This document shows positions 36,928-50,300 of a stretch of DNA of 64,000 nt, piece after piece. The notes under the pieces were generated by a model. It ran no database searches. It was not told where the DNA came from and saw only the letters and a list, made by a program, of their open reading frames with translations. The DNA comes from Torymus aiolomorphi (taxonomy: Eukaryota; Arthropoda; Insecta; Hymenoptera; Torymidae): contig CM070874.1 of NCBI GenBank assembly GCA_036365515.1, positions 214,510,942 to 214,574,941 of the forward strand, read 5' to 3'. Position 1 is the first letter of the stretch. Each line of letters starts with the position of its first letter. The translations under genes were made by a program, and so were the position numbers.

Positions 36928-37907
36928 TAAGAACTATATCAATAAAACGTAACAGTGTATACAAAGTTTTCAGAAAACAAATACCCATAATTCCCGCTGA
37001 AGGAATAACTATCCATAAATCTCAAGGTAGTACTTTTGAAAATATTGTTGTTCACACAGGAAAACGTCGTCTAAATACGAGATTACTTTATGTTGCTTTC
37101 AGTAGAGTAGCATCTCTTAAAGGTTTATTTATTGAAGGACAATATATTCAACCAAATAAAAATTCTTACGATTCTACAACATATAAAATAGAACGATTAA
37201 AAAAAGAAAATCCTATACAATTTAATCTGAAATTTCCACAAGACTTTATAACGAATGAAAAAATTTTAGTAATGTTTCATAATGTAAGATCATTACACAA
37301 ACATTTACTCGATATATCTGCAGATAGAGCTTTTACCAGTGCAGATATATTAATTTTCGTAGAAACATGGACATTAAAAAATGATCCACTTATTTTAAAT
37401 GAATTTTCACTAATTTCAATTAATGACTGTGAAAATATTCGAAAACCTTTTGGCTATGCTGTTTTTATAAAAAATTCTATCCTAGAAAATAATTATATAC
37501 AAAAATTTTATGATAAATTTTTTGAACAGCAAATAAGTGTTACTGGATTTTTCATAAATGATACTATATTAATATTTATTTATAATAAAACCAATGCTCC
37601 ATTTCATCAACTACAATTGATGATTAATGAAGCCTGCATGTTAGCGAAAAATCAAAATCCATCTTATTCAAATATTATTATTGTTGGAGATTTAAACATT
37701 AATTTGAAAGATGAAAAAAATGCTAAAGTACAACAACTAATAAATTTAATGTCAAAATTAAAGTTATTACATGTTACTCCTATCAATCATTCATCGACAA
37801 TATATAATTCGCAAATTGATTACTGCTTTTCTTTATCAAATACAATAAAAGGTTTTTACTATGAAACCATATTCAGTGATCACAAAGCTATTACGTTTCA
37901 ATTGTAA
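36891..37907 (+). pseudogene. Helicase C-terminus fused to endonuclease, Helentron
   Basis: One open frame of about 339 codons begins in the helicase (HVWTPIEHVVRTISIKRN, GITIHKSQGSTFENIV, LLYVAFSRVASLKG). It continues without a stop into an exonuclease-endonuclease-phosphatase domain: MFHNVRSLHKH, IFVETWTL, VGDLNINL and FSDHKAITF. The catalytic motifs ETW, D-x-N and SDH are all present. Fusion of this LINE-like endonuclease behind the helicase is characteristic of Helentrons. It ends at a TAA at 37905-37907. Confidence 0.85.
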
Positions 37908-37949
37908 AATACTGATACTGTGAAAACAATTCATTTCAATAGACCATCA

Positions 37950-38560
<611 letters not shown>

Positions 38561-41180
38561 AAACTATTTTATAAATATATAACTATTTCATGAAACGGAT
38601 AATGCATCAAAATACTTAACTAAAATAATTATAGTATATTTAGTTGATTACAATAAAATACTGATATATTTAAAAAAAAATAAAATAAAAGTTCAATAAT
38701 ATGTTGTATGGCGATATATGTTGAAATTTGTCGATTTTGAGAAAATTTTGTTCGTGTTTGTATGAATGTATATATGTATATGTGTATGCGTTTGCGTGTG
38801 TGTGTGTGTGTGTGTGTTTCTGTGTGTGTCTGTATGTATATGTATATATATATATGTGTATGTGTATGTGTGTGTGTATTTGTGTATGTATCTGTATATA
38901 TGTGTGCGCTCATGAATGCTTATATTACTTTATCTTATGATCTACTCGATTGATTTAACTTGACAGGGTACATACTTTTTGGTTTTTTTCTAATATAATC
39001 AAAATCAATATTTTTATATTATTTAATATTATACTTTTTGAGTTTATTATACTATTTTGTGACTTTCCGATTTCAAAATTTCATTTTTACAGTTCTTTTT
39101 TATTTTGTTATTTATTATTACAATATAAAAAATCGCTGCCAATTCATTGGCCCGTAGCTTCCTCAAACTTAATTTGCGGATTTTTTAAATTAATTTTTAA
39201 TAACAAAATTTATAATTTTTGCAACAATTTATTACATAATTATAATTAAATCCATTTATGATGATTAAAAAGTACTAACTTTTAAATTATGTATAAAATA
39301 TAAATATTTTTGTTAATAACAAAAGAACCGTGATAGCAAGAAATTTTTTTTTTTTAGAAAATATAGGTATTTTAATTCTTTTTCGAATACTACCCATCCG
39401 ATTCAGATACATAGAACCGTTCTCGCGAAATTACGATTTGAGAAAAAGGTTCAAAAATTTTAATCTCAAATATCTCTGAAATATATGAACCAATCATTTT
39501 GTCCAAAGAGCTCGACCGATAACTATCCAAAATCTACCTCTACAAAGAATTTTGAAGCGAATTAAGTCAATTTTACTCCCGTAATCGTTGGACGTACAAA
39601 AAGTATTTTGTTTCATTTTTCAATTTTTTCCTCAAAAACGTAACCAACAGAATGAATTCAAATTTTGACAGATTATAAATATTTATATTCTGCATTATCA
39701 TGATTTTTCTTAAAGCAATTTTTTTTCTCCTTCGAATGCTACTCATCTGATTAAAATTCCTCGATCCTATCATTAAAAAAAAGCAAGAATAAATTTTGAG
39801 AAAATCAAAAATTCGAAAAAAAAAGAAAAACGGATCGGCCCAATCAAAAAACAGATTTTTGACCCGCAATCACACACAAAAAAAATGAGACCTATCCAGT
39901 TAAAATCGACCGAGTAGAAGCTGAGATCCAGGCGCACGCACGCACGCACACACACACACACACACACACTCACACACAAACACTCACACACACGCACACA
40001 TACACACACGCGTGCACACACATACACACACACACACACATTTTCTAGACAACGCATATTCGACTCAGGGTAGCATTCGAAAGAGAAAAAACCGCTGCCA
40101 ATATATTGACACGTAGCTTTCTCCAAATGAATTTATCACTCCTATATGTACAGTATATAGTTCAAATATAAAATATGTATCTTCATTCTACATGTTTTTT
40201 CAATAATTTACAACTTCATTAGTATTTACAAAAATTACACATTATTTCTTATTCTTGTAATCCTTTATAAGCTGGTACTGATAATATGTCAACATAAAAG
40301 TACTATGTTAAGATATTAATAATACAAAATAACCTACCTACCTGGAGCGCAACTAACACACATGCACTGCATAATCTATAGAAACACCTTTTCTACATTT
40401 CTATTACCCCCAAATTATTGTACTTCAATGTTCTGTACAATAGATAATGTTTCTTGATGAAATTTGACAAATATATTGCCTATAACACACATAAAATTGT
40501 CTATAAATTTATTTCATGTTTCCATTTATAAAAAAGAGAACGCGATTAATATCCAAATGCAACCAAATGTATTGTTAAACGTATTTCTCGGCCTCTAATT
40601 CATCAGCGTATCTAATTTCATGCATGTATCGATGAAGCGCGCTGTAAATTAACCTCAATAAAAAACAAAAGCAAGTAAGTAACACGCACGCGTAGCACGC
40701 GTCAGTTCCATTTTCTAGTATACATAAAGCCGTTCACGAAAAATTACGATTTGAAAAGAGGTCTAAAACGGTTTTAATCTCAAATATCTCTGAAATTCAT
40801 AAACGAATTTTTTACCTTAAGAGAATAAATAATAAATAATAAATAACATACAAACTATGCATCTCCACCAAATTTCAAAGAAATTATAACCATTTTTCTC
40901 TAGTTATCACGCAACAACGAAAATAACTTTGTAAAATACGAAAATTTTAAATATCAAATATCTCAAAAAGTAATAGTACGATCTTGATAAAAATTCACAT
41001 ACATAATATCTATATCACACACAAAATTGTCTATAAATCTGTAGCTGATTCATGTGTGTGTGTGTGTGTAGTAATATAGAATTTATTTTATCTTGATAAA
41101 AATTCACATACATAATATCTATATCACACACAAAATTGTCTATAAATCTGTAGCTGATTCATGTGTGTGTGTGTGTGTGT
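38561..41180. other. Non-coding region with microsatellites and dispersed repeat fragments
   Basis: Holds TG/TATG microsatellite (38760-38910), CA/CGCA runs (39930-40040) and a 107-bp tandem duplication (about 40985-41090 and 41092-41195; CTTGATAAAAATTCACATAC in each). It also has fragments of a dispersed AT-rich repeat (39127-39180, 39360-39860, 40086-40160, 40730-40990). No gene seen. Confidence 0.65.
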
Positions 41181-41342
41181 AGTAATATAGAATTTATTTA
41201 TCAATTGAAGGAAACAGTGATATAGAATATTCATGAAGTTTATTAAACATAATTTTTACAGTTTTTCATATTATATTAGCATTACATTGAATACAAGTGA
41301 TATATAAGACAACTTCTTTTATTTATAAACCTACATTTACAA

Positions 41343-44300
41343 TCAATCTTCATTAATTTCAATAGTTTTATAGTGCCCCCAAGGTAAAGTATCTGTTTCC
41401 CCAGGTATTAAGTATCGCTTATCATCGTAGGGACTTAAAGCTAACTTTTTTTGTCTTACAGTTTGTACTACATGTGCTTTAGATTGTATTGTACACAGCT
41501 CTCTGTGTTGTGTTGACATATTTAATAAACAATCAACATAGTCATCAAAAGTAATGGTTCTATCAACAACTCCAGTTTTAACACCTTTAACTTTTTTAAC
41601 ATGATCTTGGCCATTTACACGAATACTATACATTTTACTACGTAACCCAACGAACTCTGTCATAATTTGGTCATTACATTCATCTTTCATTAGGCCTACA
41701 ACTTTCTTATTGACTTGAGGAATTCCAAAAATGTTATCAACTGGGTAGTCAGAAGTATCAAAATTTGAAATGTCACGTTTTATCACTTTATATATATCTT
41801 CATCATTTATTTCATATATTAAACTATCAGTATCGGTATACAACAGTTTGCAGCGATCCCCGAATTACTTCTTCATGTAGTTGTAGTGAAAATCATATAT
41901 CAAAGTCTTTGATAAATCCAATACACAAAGATCTACATAAATTGGCTTATTCATGTATACTTCTGTCTTCTCTAATTCTATGAGAACAAGGTTTTCATCA
42001 ATGATTGTACGGCTATGGAATTCTGGTCGTGCAATAAGAGCTTCTGCTCCATATCGACCTTCCCATTTGGTCAGTAATTTAACATTAACTCTTTTTCTTA
42101 CATTTTCCATAGTCTTTCCGAAAACAGCATTGTTCATTAATTTGTAGAGATTTTTCTCAAAGTCATTTTTAGCTCCTTGTCTCATTTTACTATTTAGATC
42201 GATATATTCTTTTAGCCAGGGTCTTTGATTAAATTTCATTACTCTGTGAATTTTTGTTAGTTCTAATCCATTTGCAAGAGCTTGCTTTAAGTTACGATAA
42301 TGAAGTATATATCGCAATTTTGTTTCAACAGTTGTAAGCAATTTAGCTTGTGTGGAGCCTGGTGGCTTCTTATGCTCTGCACATAATGGTAAATCTTTGT
42401 GTACATCATGTAAATTTTCTGGATATTCCAAATCAACTTCAAGTATATAGCCTATTGGAGCATCATCTGGAATATTGAAATTTATATGCTCTATATCTTC
42501 AATCCATTGAAAGCCGCCATATGGTAAAGACTGTTGCATAGCCCAACCATAAAGATTGTTTACATCGAAATACATGAGGTGCTTAGAGTTTTTATCTACA
42601 TCATAGTCACTACCCATGTATTTGTTATTAGCTCGGGCATAACGATTTGAACACTGACTTATTCCACCTCGTATTCCACGCTCAATAAACATAAGTTGAT
42701 CAATATCAGTGAGCAACTCAAGCTGTATATTTGTATACTTCAACATGGCATCCCAAGTTAGGTCTGGAGTTGTATAATAGTGTGCTGGATCTAAGCCATA
42801 GGCTTTAAGACAGCTGTTGCGAAAATTTTCAAACACCTCTGCCAAGAGTAGTACATCGGTTTTTAAGTACAAATCTGCATATTCACCTAAATTTGTTATA
42901 TTAAATGCTATCCAAACATTTTTGGCATGTTCATAATCTTCATCAGATATGTGACTGCTATTTAATTTGCTATAAAAGTCATCTTTCGTTGGCAGTCTTG
43001 AAACTTCAAGTTTTTCTTTAGAGTCTAGATAATCATAAGAAAAGACATCCTTTCTTCTCAACAGTTGAAATTTTTCTTCAGTTAATACTTCATCTTTAGA
43101 GAACTCTTGCCGCAAAATTCTAAGTTCCTCGAGGTATGATGATAGTTTATCCAGCGATGATGCCATCAATCGGTAGGAGTCAATAAATCTAAAGTTTATG
43201 TCACTTCCTTCGATGTGCTTGGTAAATGAGATGAAACGTTCTTTATTTAACGGTAAAAGATTAACCCGACCAGGAAAATCTTAAGCAATAGCCTTGATGA
43301 GAAAGTGGGAGTCATAGCCAGTTAAATTGTGGAATATAACCGGAATACTGCATGACTCTTGGTAATTAAGGTTACATTTTTCATGCGCTGCTCCTCGATA
43401 TCTGAAACATATAACAATAATAAATTAAAGTAATATGTTTAAGTAATAAGGATGCATATTTAACCTTACCTTCCAGTCAGATGACAGTGATCTCGAACAC
43501 GCTACTCGCCCAAGGGTTTCTCACAAATATGACAAGTTTTTGTGCATTGGAATGCTTGTTCTTGTTCCAATGTTAACATTTCCATAAGTATTGCACATTC
43601 TAAGGCAGTCTCTACATTCTCAGCTAAAACTTGCAATTCCCTTGCAAACCATTCGGCAGGGCTCGGTCCTCTGTAGCTACGGTAATATGATAGAGAGTTA
43701 TCATAGCTACATTTTAAGTAGTACCCCATACTGAATGCCTCATGCTTTTGATAAGCGTTCCCAACTTGTATAGGTTTCAAGAGACACTCAAAATATGCAT
43801 AAATGACAAATGGTACTTTCTCTTTATTATTATAATTTTTAAATTGTAAAATTTGGTCTCTTGGTGTAGGTAAGTTCACTCTATACTTATTGATTGCGCA
43901 CAATCTTGTTCATGATATTCTAATTTAGAGATATCTCTAAAGTAATGTAGGCATCTATCACATAAATATTTTCGGCCATTACGTTTTGAAAGTTGTGAAG
44001 ATACCAAGCGAGATAAGTCTTTGATCCAAACATAATGAGATATAACTGTAGTATCTTCCTCCAGCTCTTCTTCTTCATCCTCATCCTCATAATTATTTTG
44101 TATCAGAAGAAGGTTTACATGTGTTTCCTTCTTAAATGTTGTTATATGCAGTGGCGCAACTTTAAATTTTCCACTACACTTTTTTAAAATGTAAATATTC
44201 GTGGAGAGATTATTTTGTTTTTCAAACTTTGGAATTTGTTTTGGTCTTACAGGAAATTCTATTCCTGTAAAATTTAATTCGTTCTCATATTGCTTATATT

Positions 44301-45147
44301 CTTTCACTCGATCTGAATGGTGCACAGAATGCAAGGCCGATAGTATTGCCCATTTGAAACATGCATTGTCTTCATTTTGCACATTAACACATGTTTTTTT
44401 CCTTTTTATAAAATCTGGTAAGTCAATGTAATAACTTCCATGAATTGGATTAAATTTATTTATATGTACACTCAAGTTAAGAATTGTATGAAGCGACCAT
44501 CCTGAATCTCGCTCTTCAAATTCTTCCATATCTCTTAATATGGGCTGTTTAACGTTTGTTGTAAACCATTGTTTTAAATCTGTTGTTTGCGAAATCGATT
44601 CAGCTTTCGTATTGAAATATTTCATTTCAATTATTTCTTCATCAGCTTTCGTTATCACATATTCAGCTGCCAGCACTGTATATACTTTAAGATTATTTTC
44701 TTTCTTCAATGCATTTATAATTCGAATTTTAAACAATGTCTCAGCATCTTTCATAAATCCAGTAGCGTCTAAGTTCTTTAAGTTTGTAATAACACCCGAT
44801 CTGATTCGTTCATTAAATGCACATTTAAGATCTTGCCATTTTACTCTGTCTAGTAATCTTTTGCGTAAACCCTCTCCTCCTTTTAGTAAACTTTTTAGTT
44901 TCAATTGATGAGATTTCAATAATCCAATCGTAGATAAGTATTTTTGTTTCTCTGGAACTGTAGCTTCAACTTTTCGCAATAATTTGCTCAAAAATTTGAT
45001 ATTTTGTGTTGTATATTTTATCAATTTTGGAATCTCGCTTTTATCAATTTTACCACTTTGTAGCAGTTGCACAACTTCTCGCGTACGCTCAACGATTTTT
45101 TTACACTCGTAAACAGACATGTTGATTTTTCTAAGAACAGTTGTCAA
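41343..45147 (-). pseudogene. DNA polymerase type B, left palindrome copy (broken)
   Basis: Replicates linear DNA, probably with a protein primer in this family. An N-terminal ~420-residue region precedes a C2H2-like CDRCLHYFRDISKLEYHEQD. The exonuclease domain follows, then CHICEKPLG/DHCHLTG (HNH/EndoVII-like), [10 protein letters not shown] (Exo II), [12 protein letters not shown] (Pol A), [12 protein letters not shown] (Pol B) and YTDTDS (Pol C). Breaks seen: a one-base loss near 43890, TAG near 43501, TAA near 43282 and TAA near 41873. The Exo I motif reads YAYFECLL where the other copy has YADFECLL, so the metal-binding Asp is lost. A 68-bp intron lies at 43402-43469. Estimated full length is about 1,235 residues, normal for the family. 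Confidence 0.87.
43402..43469 (-). other. Spliceosomal-type intron in left polymerase copy
   Basis: On the minus strand GTAAGG...TATGTTTCAG separates exons encoding CHLTG and RGAAHEKCN. Removal keeps the frame. The same intron is in the right copy at the matching place. Confidence 0.75.
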
Positions 45148-45173
45148 CTATTCGAAAACGCGTTGTGTGCGCT

Positions 45174-45181
45174 CTTTTATA
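45174..45181 (-). promoter_or_regulatory. TATA box of left polymerase copy
   Basis: The minus strand reads GTATAAAAGAGCGCACACAA about 55-60 bases upstream of the ATG for MSVYECKK at 45118. The right copy has the same at 47309-47316. Confidence 0.6.
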
Positions 45182-45973
45182 CTTTTTACTAGTGTTAATT
45201 TGCCTCTCTTCGCTGCTTCTCGATTTCTGTTGGGTTTCGAGATCGATTCGAGATTTCGAGATACCTCGCAAAACCGAACGAATATCGATCGCTTAAGGAA
45301 ATTCAATAATAATGATAATAACCCCTCAAAGAGATTCTCTTTTACACTGAAAGAATTGCAGCAGCTACGTCGTATTTATAGGGTCTGTATGACGCAAAAA
45401 TTGATTGGAATCTCTGATAATCTCATTCTAGAACCTTACAGAAATAAACTGTTTACAAGACCCCCTTTTAATTTGATATCCTTTGCATACATCCAAGAGA
45501 CACAACCTGCAAAATTCTAAGAAGTGCGTTATACCCTTTGATATACCGCAAACACCTGCAAATGCTTAAATACAGAAGAGTTGTTGACAGGAAACGGCTG
45601 TAATTTGATACCTCTTCAATATGCCACACTTATTTATCATATAGAATTCTTCGTAATATTTCTTTTAACTTGATACCCATACACTTGTTATCTACAAGTC
45701 AAAGCATTGGAACGTTTACCCTTTGATATACCGCAAAAATTCTTTAAGCAAAGACTTGTTGACAATAAAAGGTTGTAATGTAATACCTCTTCGGTATATT
45801 GTTATTGTTCCAAAATTCCAGGAACTATTAATAAAATTAATATAAATTTAGTAATATAATAAGAAGTTTGGATGAGGGGATTATAATTTCGAAGAATTAA
45901 GTTTATTATGTATTGTATGAATTTCATTGTAAATTAAAGTGTCTGTATGTGAAAAAGAATGTATCATCATCTT

Positions 45974-46108
45974 GATATATAAATCAAATTTAATAATTTG
46001 TGCATTTGTAAGAAGGCGCACTTTCATTGTAAATTAAAGTATTAAGTAGCTAATAAGAAAGTGCGCCTTCTTACAAATGCATAAATTATTAAATTTGATT
46101 TATATATC
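45974..46108. repeat. Perfect-looking 52-bp hairpin at the palindrome centre
   Basis: GATATATAAATC...AGAAGGCGCACTTTC (45974-46025) and GAAAGTGCGCCTTCTT...GATTTATATATC (46057-46108) are inverted copies, nearly without mismatch, around a 31-base loop. The loop contains ATTGTAAATTAAAGT, also present at 45926-45940 just outside. Confidence 0.85.
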
Positions 46109-46513
46109 TCAAAATTGTATGCGAAATCTCAGCAATAAACTCGTGCTCAAATAAAATAAATCCTATACCTCGCGAACGGCTTGAAATATCGAAAAAATAA
46201 GCGAATTTTGATTCTCTCACGAGAAGCGATTATAAGGGCTGTCAATTCATTGGTATTGTCGTATAAAACTTTTATTAATAATTTAAACATTTTTAATTCT
46301 GTAAGTAAGCCGAAAGAGTGTGAATAAGGAGAGCGCAATTGAAATACTCCCGAGTTCCAAGAATCACGCCGTGCGAATATCGGAACGAAGAGGAGGTGCG
46401 ATAGATAACGCATTGCATGTATGTGGACATCAATATATGTTCGTTAGAAGGAGAATTTTTAATAGGCAAAATATTACACCATGTGTGTGTGTGTGCGTTA
46501 GAAGTTATTGTGT
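46109..46513. other. Unique centre of the polymerase palindrome
   Basis: Present once and not mirrored. A minus-strand 88-codon frame (46147-46413) has no known motif and may be chance. Contains a short TG run near 46485. Confidence 0.5.
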
Positions 46514-47308
46514 ATCAAGATGATGATACATTCTTTTTCACATACACACACTTTAATTTACAATGAAATTCATACAATACATAATAAACTTAATTCTTCG
46601 AAATTATAATCCCCTCATCCAAACTTCTTATTATATTACTAAATTTATATTAATTTTATTAATAGTTCCTGGAATTTTGGAACAATAACAATATACCGAA
46701 GAGGTATTACATTACAACCTTTTATTGTCAACAAGTCTTTGCTTAAAGAATTTTTGCGGTATATCAAAGGGTAAACGTTCCAATGCTTTGACTTGTAGAT
46801 AACAAGTGTATGGGTATCAAGTTAAAAGAAATATTGCGAAGAATTCTATATGATAAATAAGTGTGGCATATTGAAGAGGTATCAAATTACAGCCGTTTCC
46901 TGTCAACAACTCTTCTGTATTTAAGCATTTGCACGTGTTTGCGGTATATCAAAGGGTATAACGCACTTCTTAGAATTTTGCAGGTTGTGTCTCTTGGATG
47001 TATGCAAAGGATATCAAATTAAAAGGGGGTCTTGTAAACCGTTTATTTCTGTAAGGTTCTAGAACGAGATTATCAGAGATTCCAATCAATTTTTGCGTCA
47101 TACAGACTCTATAAATACGACGTAGCTGCTGCAATTCTTTCAGTGTAAAAGAGAATCTCTTTGAGGGGTTATTATCATTATTATTGAATTTCCTTAAGCG
47201 ATCGATATTCGTTCGGGTATGCGAGGTATCTCGAAATCTCGAATCGATCTCGAAACCCAACAGAAATCGAGAAGCAGCGAAGAGAGGCAAATTAACACTA
47301 GTAAAAAG

Positions 47309-47316
47309 TATAAAAG
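47309..47316 (+). promoter_or_regulatory. TATA box of right polymerase copy
   Basis: TATAAAAG followed by AGCGCACACAACGCG, ~54 bases before the ATG at 47370. The spacing is the same as in the left arm. Confidence 0.65.
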
Positions 47317-47369
47317 AGCGCACACAACGCGTTTTCGAATAGTTGACAACTGTTCTTAGAAAAATCAAC

Positions 47370-50300
47370 ATGTCTGCTTACGAGTGTAAAAAAATCGTTG
47401 AGCGTACGTGAGAAGTTGTGCAACTGCTACAAAGTGGTAAAATTGATAAAAGCGAGATTCCAAAATTGATAAAATATACAACACAAAATATCAAATTTTT
47501 GAGCAAATTATTGCGAAAAGTTGAAGCTACAGTTCCAGAGAAACAAAAATACTTATCTACGATTGGATTATTGAAATCTCATCAATTGAAACTAAAAAGT
47601 TTACTAAAAGGAGGAGAGGGTTTACGCAAAAGATTACTAGACAGAGTAAAATGGCAAGATCTTAAATGTGCATTTAATGAACGAATCAGATCGGGTGTTA
47701 TTACAAACTTAAAGAACTTAGACGCTACTGGATTTATGAAAGATGCTGAGACATTGTTTAAAATTCGAATTATAAATGCATTGAAGAAAGAAAATAATCT
47801 TAAAGTATATACAGTGCTGGCAGCTGAATATGTGATAACGAAAGCTGATGAAGAAATAATTGAAATGAAATATTTTAATACGAAAGCTGAATCGATTTCG
47901 CAAACAACAAATTTAAAACAATGGTTTACAACAAAGTTAAACAGCCCATATTAAGAGATATGGAAGAATTTGAAGAGCGAGACTCAGGATGGTCGCTTCA
48001 TACAATTCTTAACTTGAGTGTACATATAAATAAATTTAATCCAATTCATGGAAGTTATTACATTGACTTACCAGATTTTATAAAAAGGAAAAAAGCATGT
48101 GTTAATGTGCAAAATGAAGACAATGCATGTTTCAAATGGGCAATACTATCGGCCTTGCATTCTGTGCACCATTCAGATCGAGTAAAAGAATATAAGCAAT
48201 ATGAGAACGAATTAAATTTTACAGGAATAGAATTTCCTGTAAGACCAAAACAAATTCCAAAGTTTGAAAAACAAAATAATCTCTCGACGAATATTTACAT
48301 TTTAAAAAAGTGTAGTGGAAAATTTAAAGTTGCGCCACTGCATATAACAACATTTAAGAAGGAAACACATGTAAACCTTCTTCTGATACAAAATAATTAT
48401 GAGGATGAGGATGAAGAAGAAGAGCTGGAGGAAGATACTACAGTTATATCTCATTATGTTTGGATCAAAGACTTATCTCGCTTGGTATCTTCACAACTTT
48501 CAAAACGTAATGGCCGAAAATATTTATGTGATAGATGCCTACATTACTTTAGAGATATCTCTAAATTAGAATATCATGAACAAGATTGTGCGCAAATCAA
48601 TAAGTGTAGAGTGAACTTACCTACACCAAGAGACCAAATTTTACAATTTAAAAATTATAATAATAAAGAGAAAGTACCATTTGTCATTTATGCAGATTTT
48701 GAGTGTCTCTTGAAACCTATACAAGTTGGGAACGCTTATCAAAAGCATGAGGCATTCAGTGTGGGGTACTACTTAAAATGTAGCTATGATAACTCTCTAT
48801 CATATTACCGTAGCTACAGAGGACCGAGCCCTGCTGAATGGTTTGCAAGGGAATTGCAACTTTTAGCTGAGAATGTAGAGACTGCCTTAGAATGTGCAAT
48901 ACCTATGGAAATGTTAACATTGGAACAAGAACAACCATTCCAATGAACAAAAACTTGTTATATTTGTGAGAAACCCTTGGGCGAGGAGCGTGTTCGAGAT
49001 CACTGTCATCTGACTGGAAGGTAAGGTTAAATATGCATCCTTATTACTTAAACATATTACTTTAATTTATTATTGTTATATGTTTCAGATATCGAGGAGC
49101 AGCGCATGAAAAATGTAACCTCAATTACCAAGAGTCATGCAGTATTCCGGTTATATTCCACAATTTAACTGGCTATGACTCCCACTTTCTCATCAAGGCT
49201 ATTGCTCAAGGTTTTCCTGGTCGGGTTAATCTTTTACCGTTAAATAAAGACCGTTTCATCTCATTTACCAAGCACATCGAAGGAAGCGACAAACTTTAGA
49301 TTTATTGACTCCTACCGATTGATGGCATCATCGCTGGATAAACTATCATCATACCTCGAGGAACTTAGAATTTTGCGGCAAGAGTTCTCTAAAGATGAAG
49401 TATTAACTGAAGAAAAATTTCAACTGTTGAGAAGAAAGGGTGTCTTTCCTTATGATTATCTAGACTCTAAAGAAAAACTTGAAGTTTCAAGACTGCCAAC
49501 GAAAGATGACTTTTATAGCAAATTAAATAGCTGTCACATATCTGATGAAGATTATGAACATGCCAAAAATGTTTGGATAGCATTTAATATAACAAATTTA
49601 GGTGAATATGCAGATTTGTACTTAAAAACCGATGTACTACTCTTGGCAGAGGTGTTTGAAAATTTTCGCAGCAGCTGTCTTAAAGCCTATGGCTTAGATC
49701 CAGCACACTATTATACAACTCCAGGCCTAACTTGGGATGCCATGTTGAAGTATACAAATATACAGCTTGAGTTGCTCACTGATATTTATCAACTTATGTT
49801 TATTGAGCGTGGAATACGAGGTGGAATAAGTCAGTGTTCAAATCGTTATGCCCGAGCTAATAACAAATACATGGGTAGTGACTATGATGTAGATAAAAAC
49901 TCTAAGCACCTCATGTATTTCGATGTAAACAATCTTTATGGTTGGGCTATGCAACAGTCTTTACCATATGGCGGCTTTCAATGGATTGAAGATATAGAGC
50001 ATATAAATTTCAATATTCCAGATGATGCTCCAATAGGCTATATACTTGAAGTTGATTTGGAATATCCAGAAAATTTACATGATGTACACAAAGATTTACC
50101 ATTTTGTGCAGAGCATAAGAAGCCACCAGGCTCCTCACAAGCTAAATTGCTTACAACTGTTGAAACAAAATTGCGATATGTACTTCATTATCGTAACTTA
50201 AAGCAAGCTCTTGCAAATGGATTAAAACTAACAAAAGTTCACAGAGTAATGAAATTTAATCAAAGACCCTGGCTAAAAGAATACATCGATCTAAATAGTA

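Larger units (their letters stand above)
30252..37907 (+). mobile_element. Helentron (Helitron2-like) rolling-circle element, coding span
   Basis: In order on the plus strand: two OTU modules, a DUF6570-like N-terminal Rep region, a Rep HUH nuclease, a PIF1-type helicase with all main motifs, and an exonuclease-endonuclease-phosphatase domain. OTU plus Rep-Hel plus endonuclease is the hallmark set of Helentrons. The DNA is very A-rich, and frameshifts fall at A-runs (about 30840, 33731, 34477) as well as elsewhere. Termini were not found; repeats at 38000-38560 may belong to the 3' end. Confidence 0.87.

Noticed and set aside
45119..45520. 133-codon frame opposite the polymerase start, present in both palindrome arms
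   Set aside because: It covers the TATA box and leader of the polymerase gene and has no known motif; conservation is explained by the duplication.
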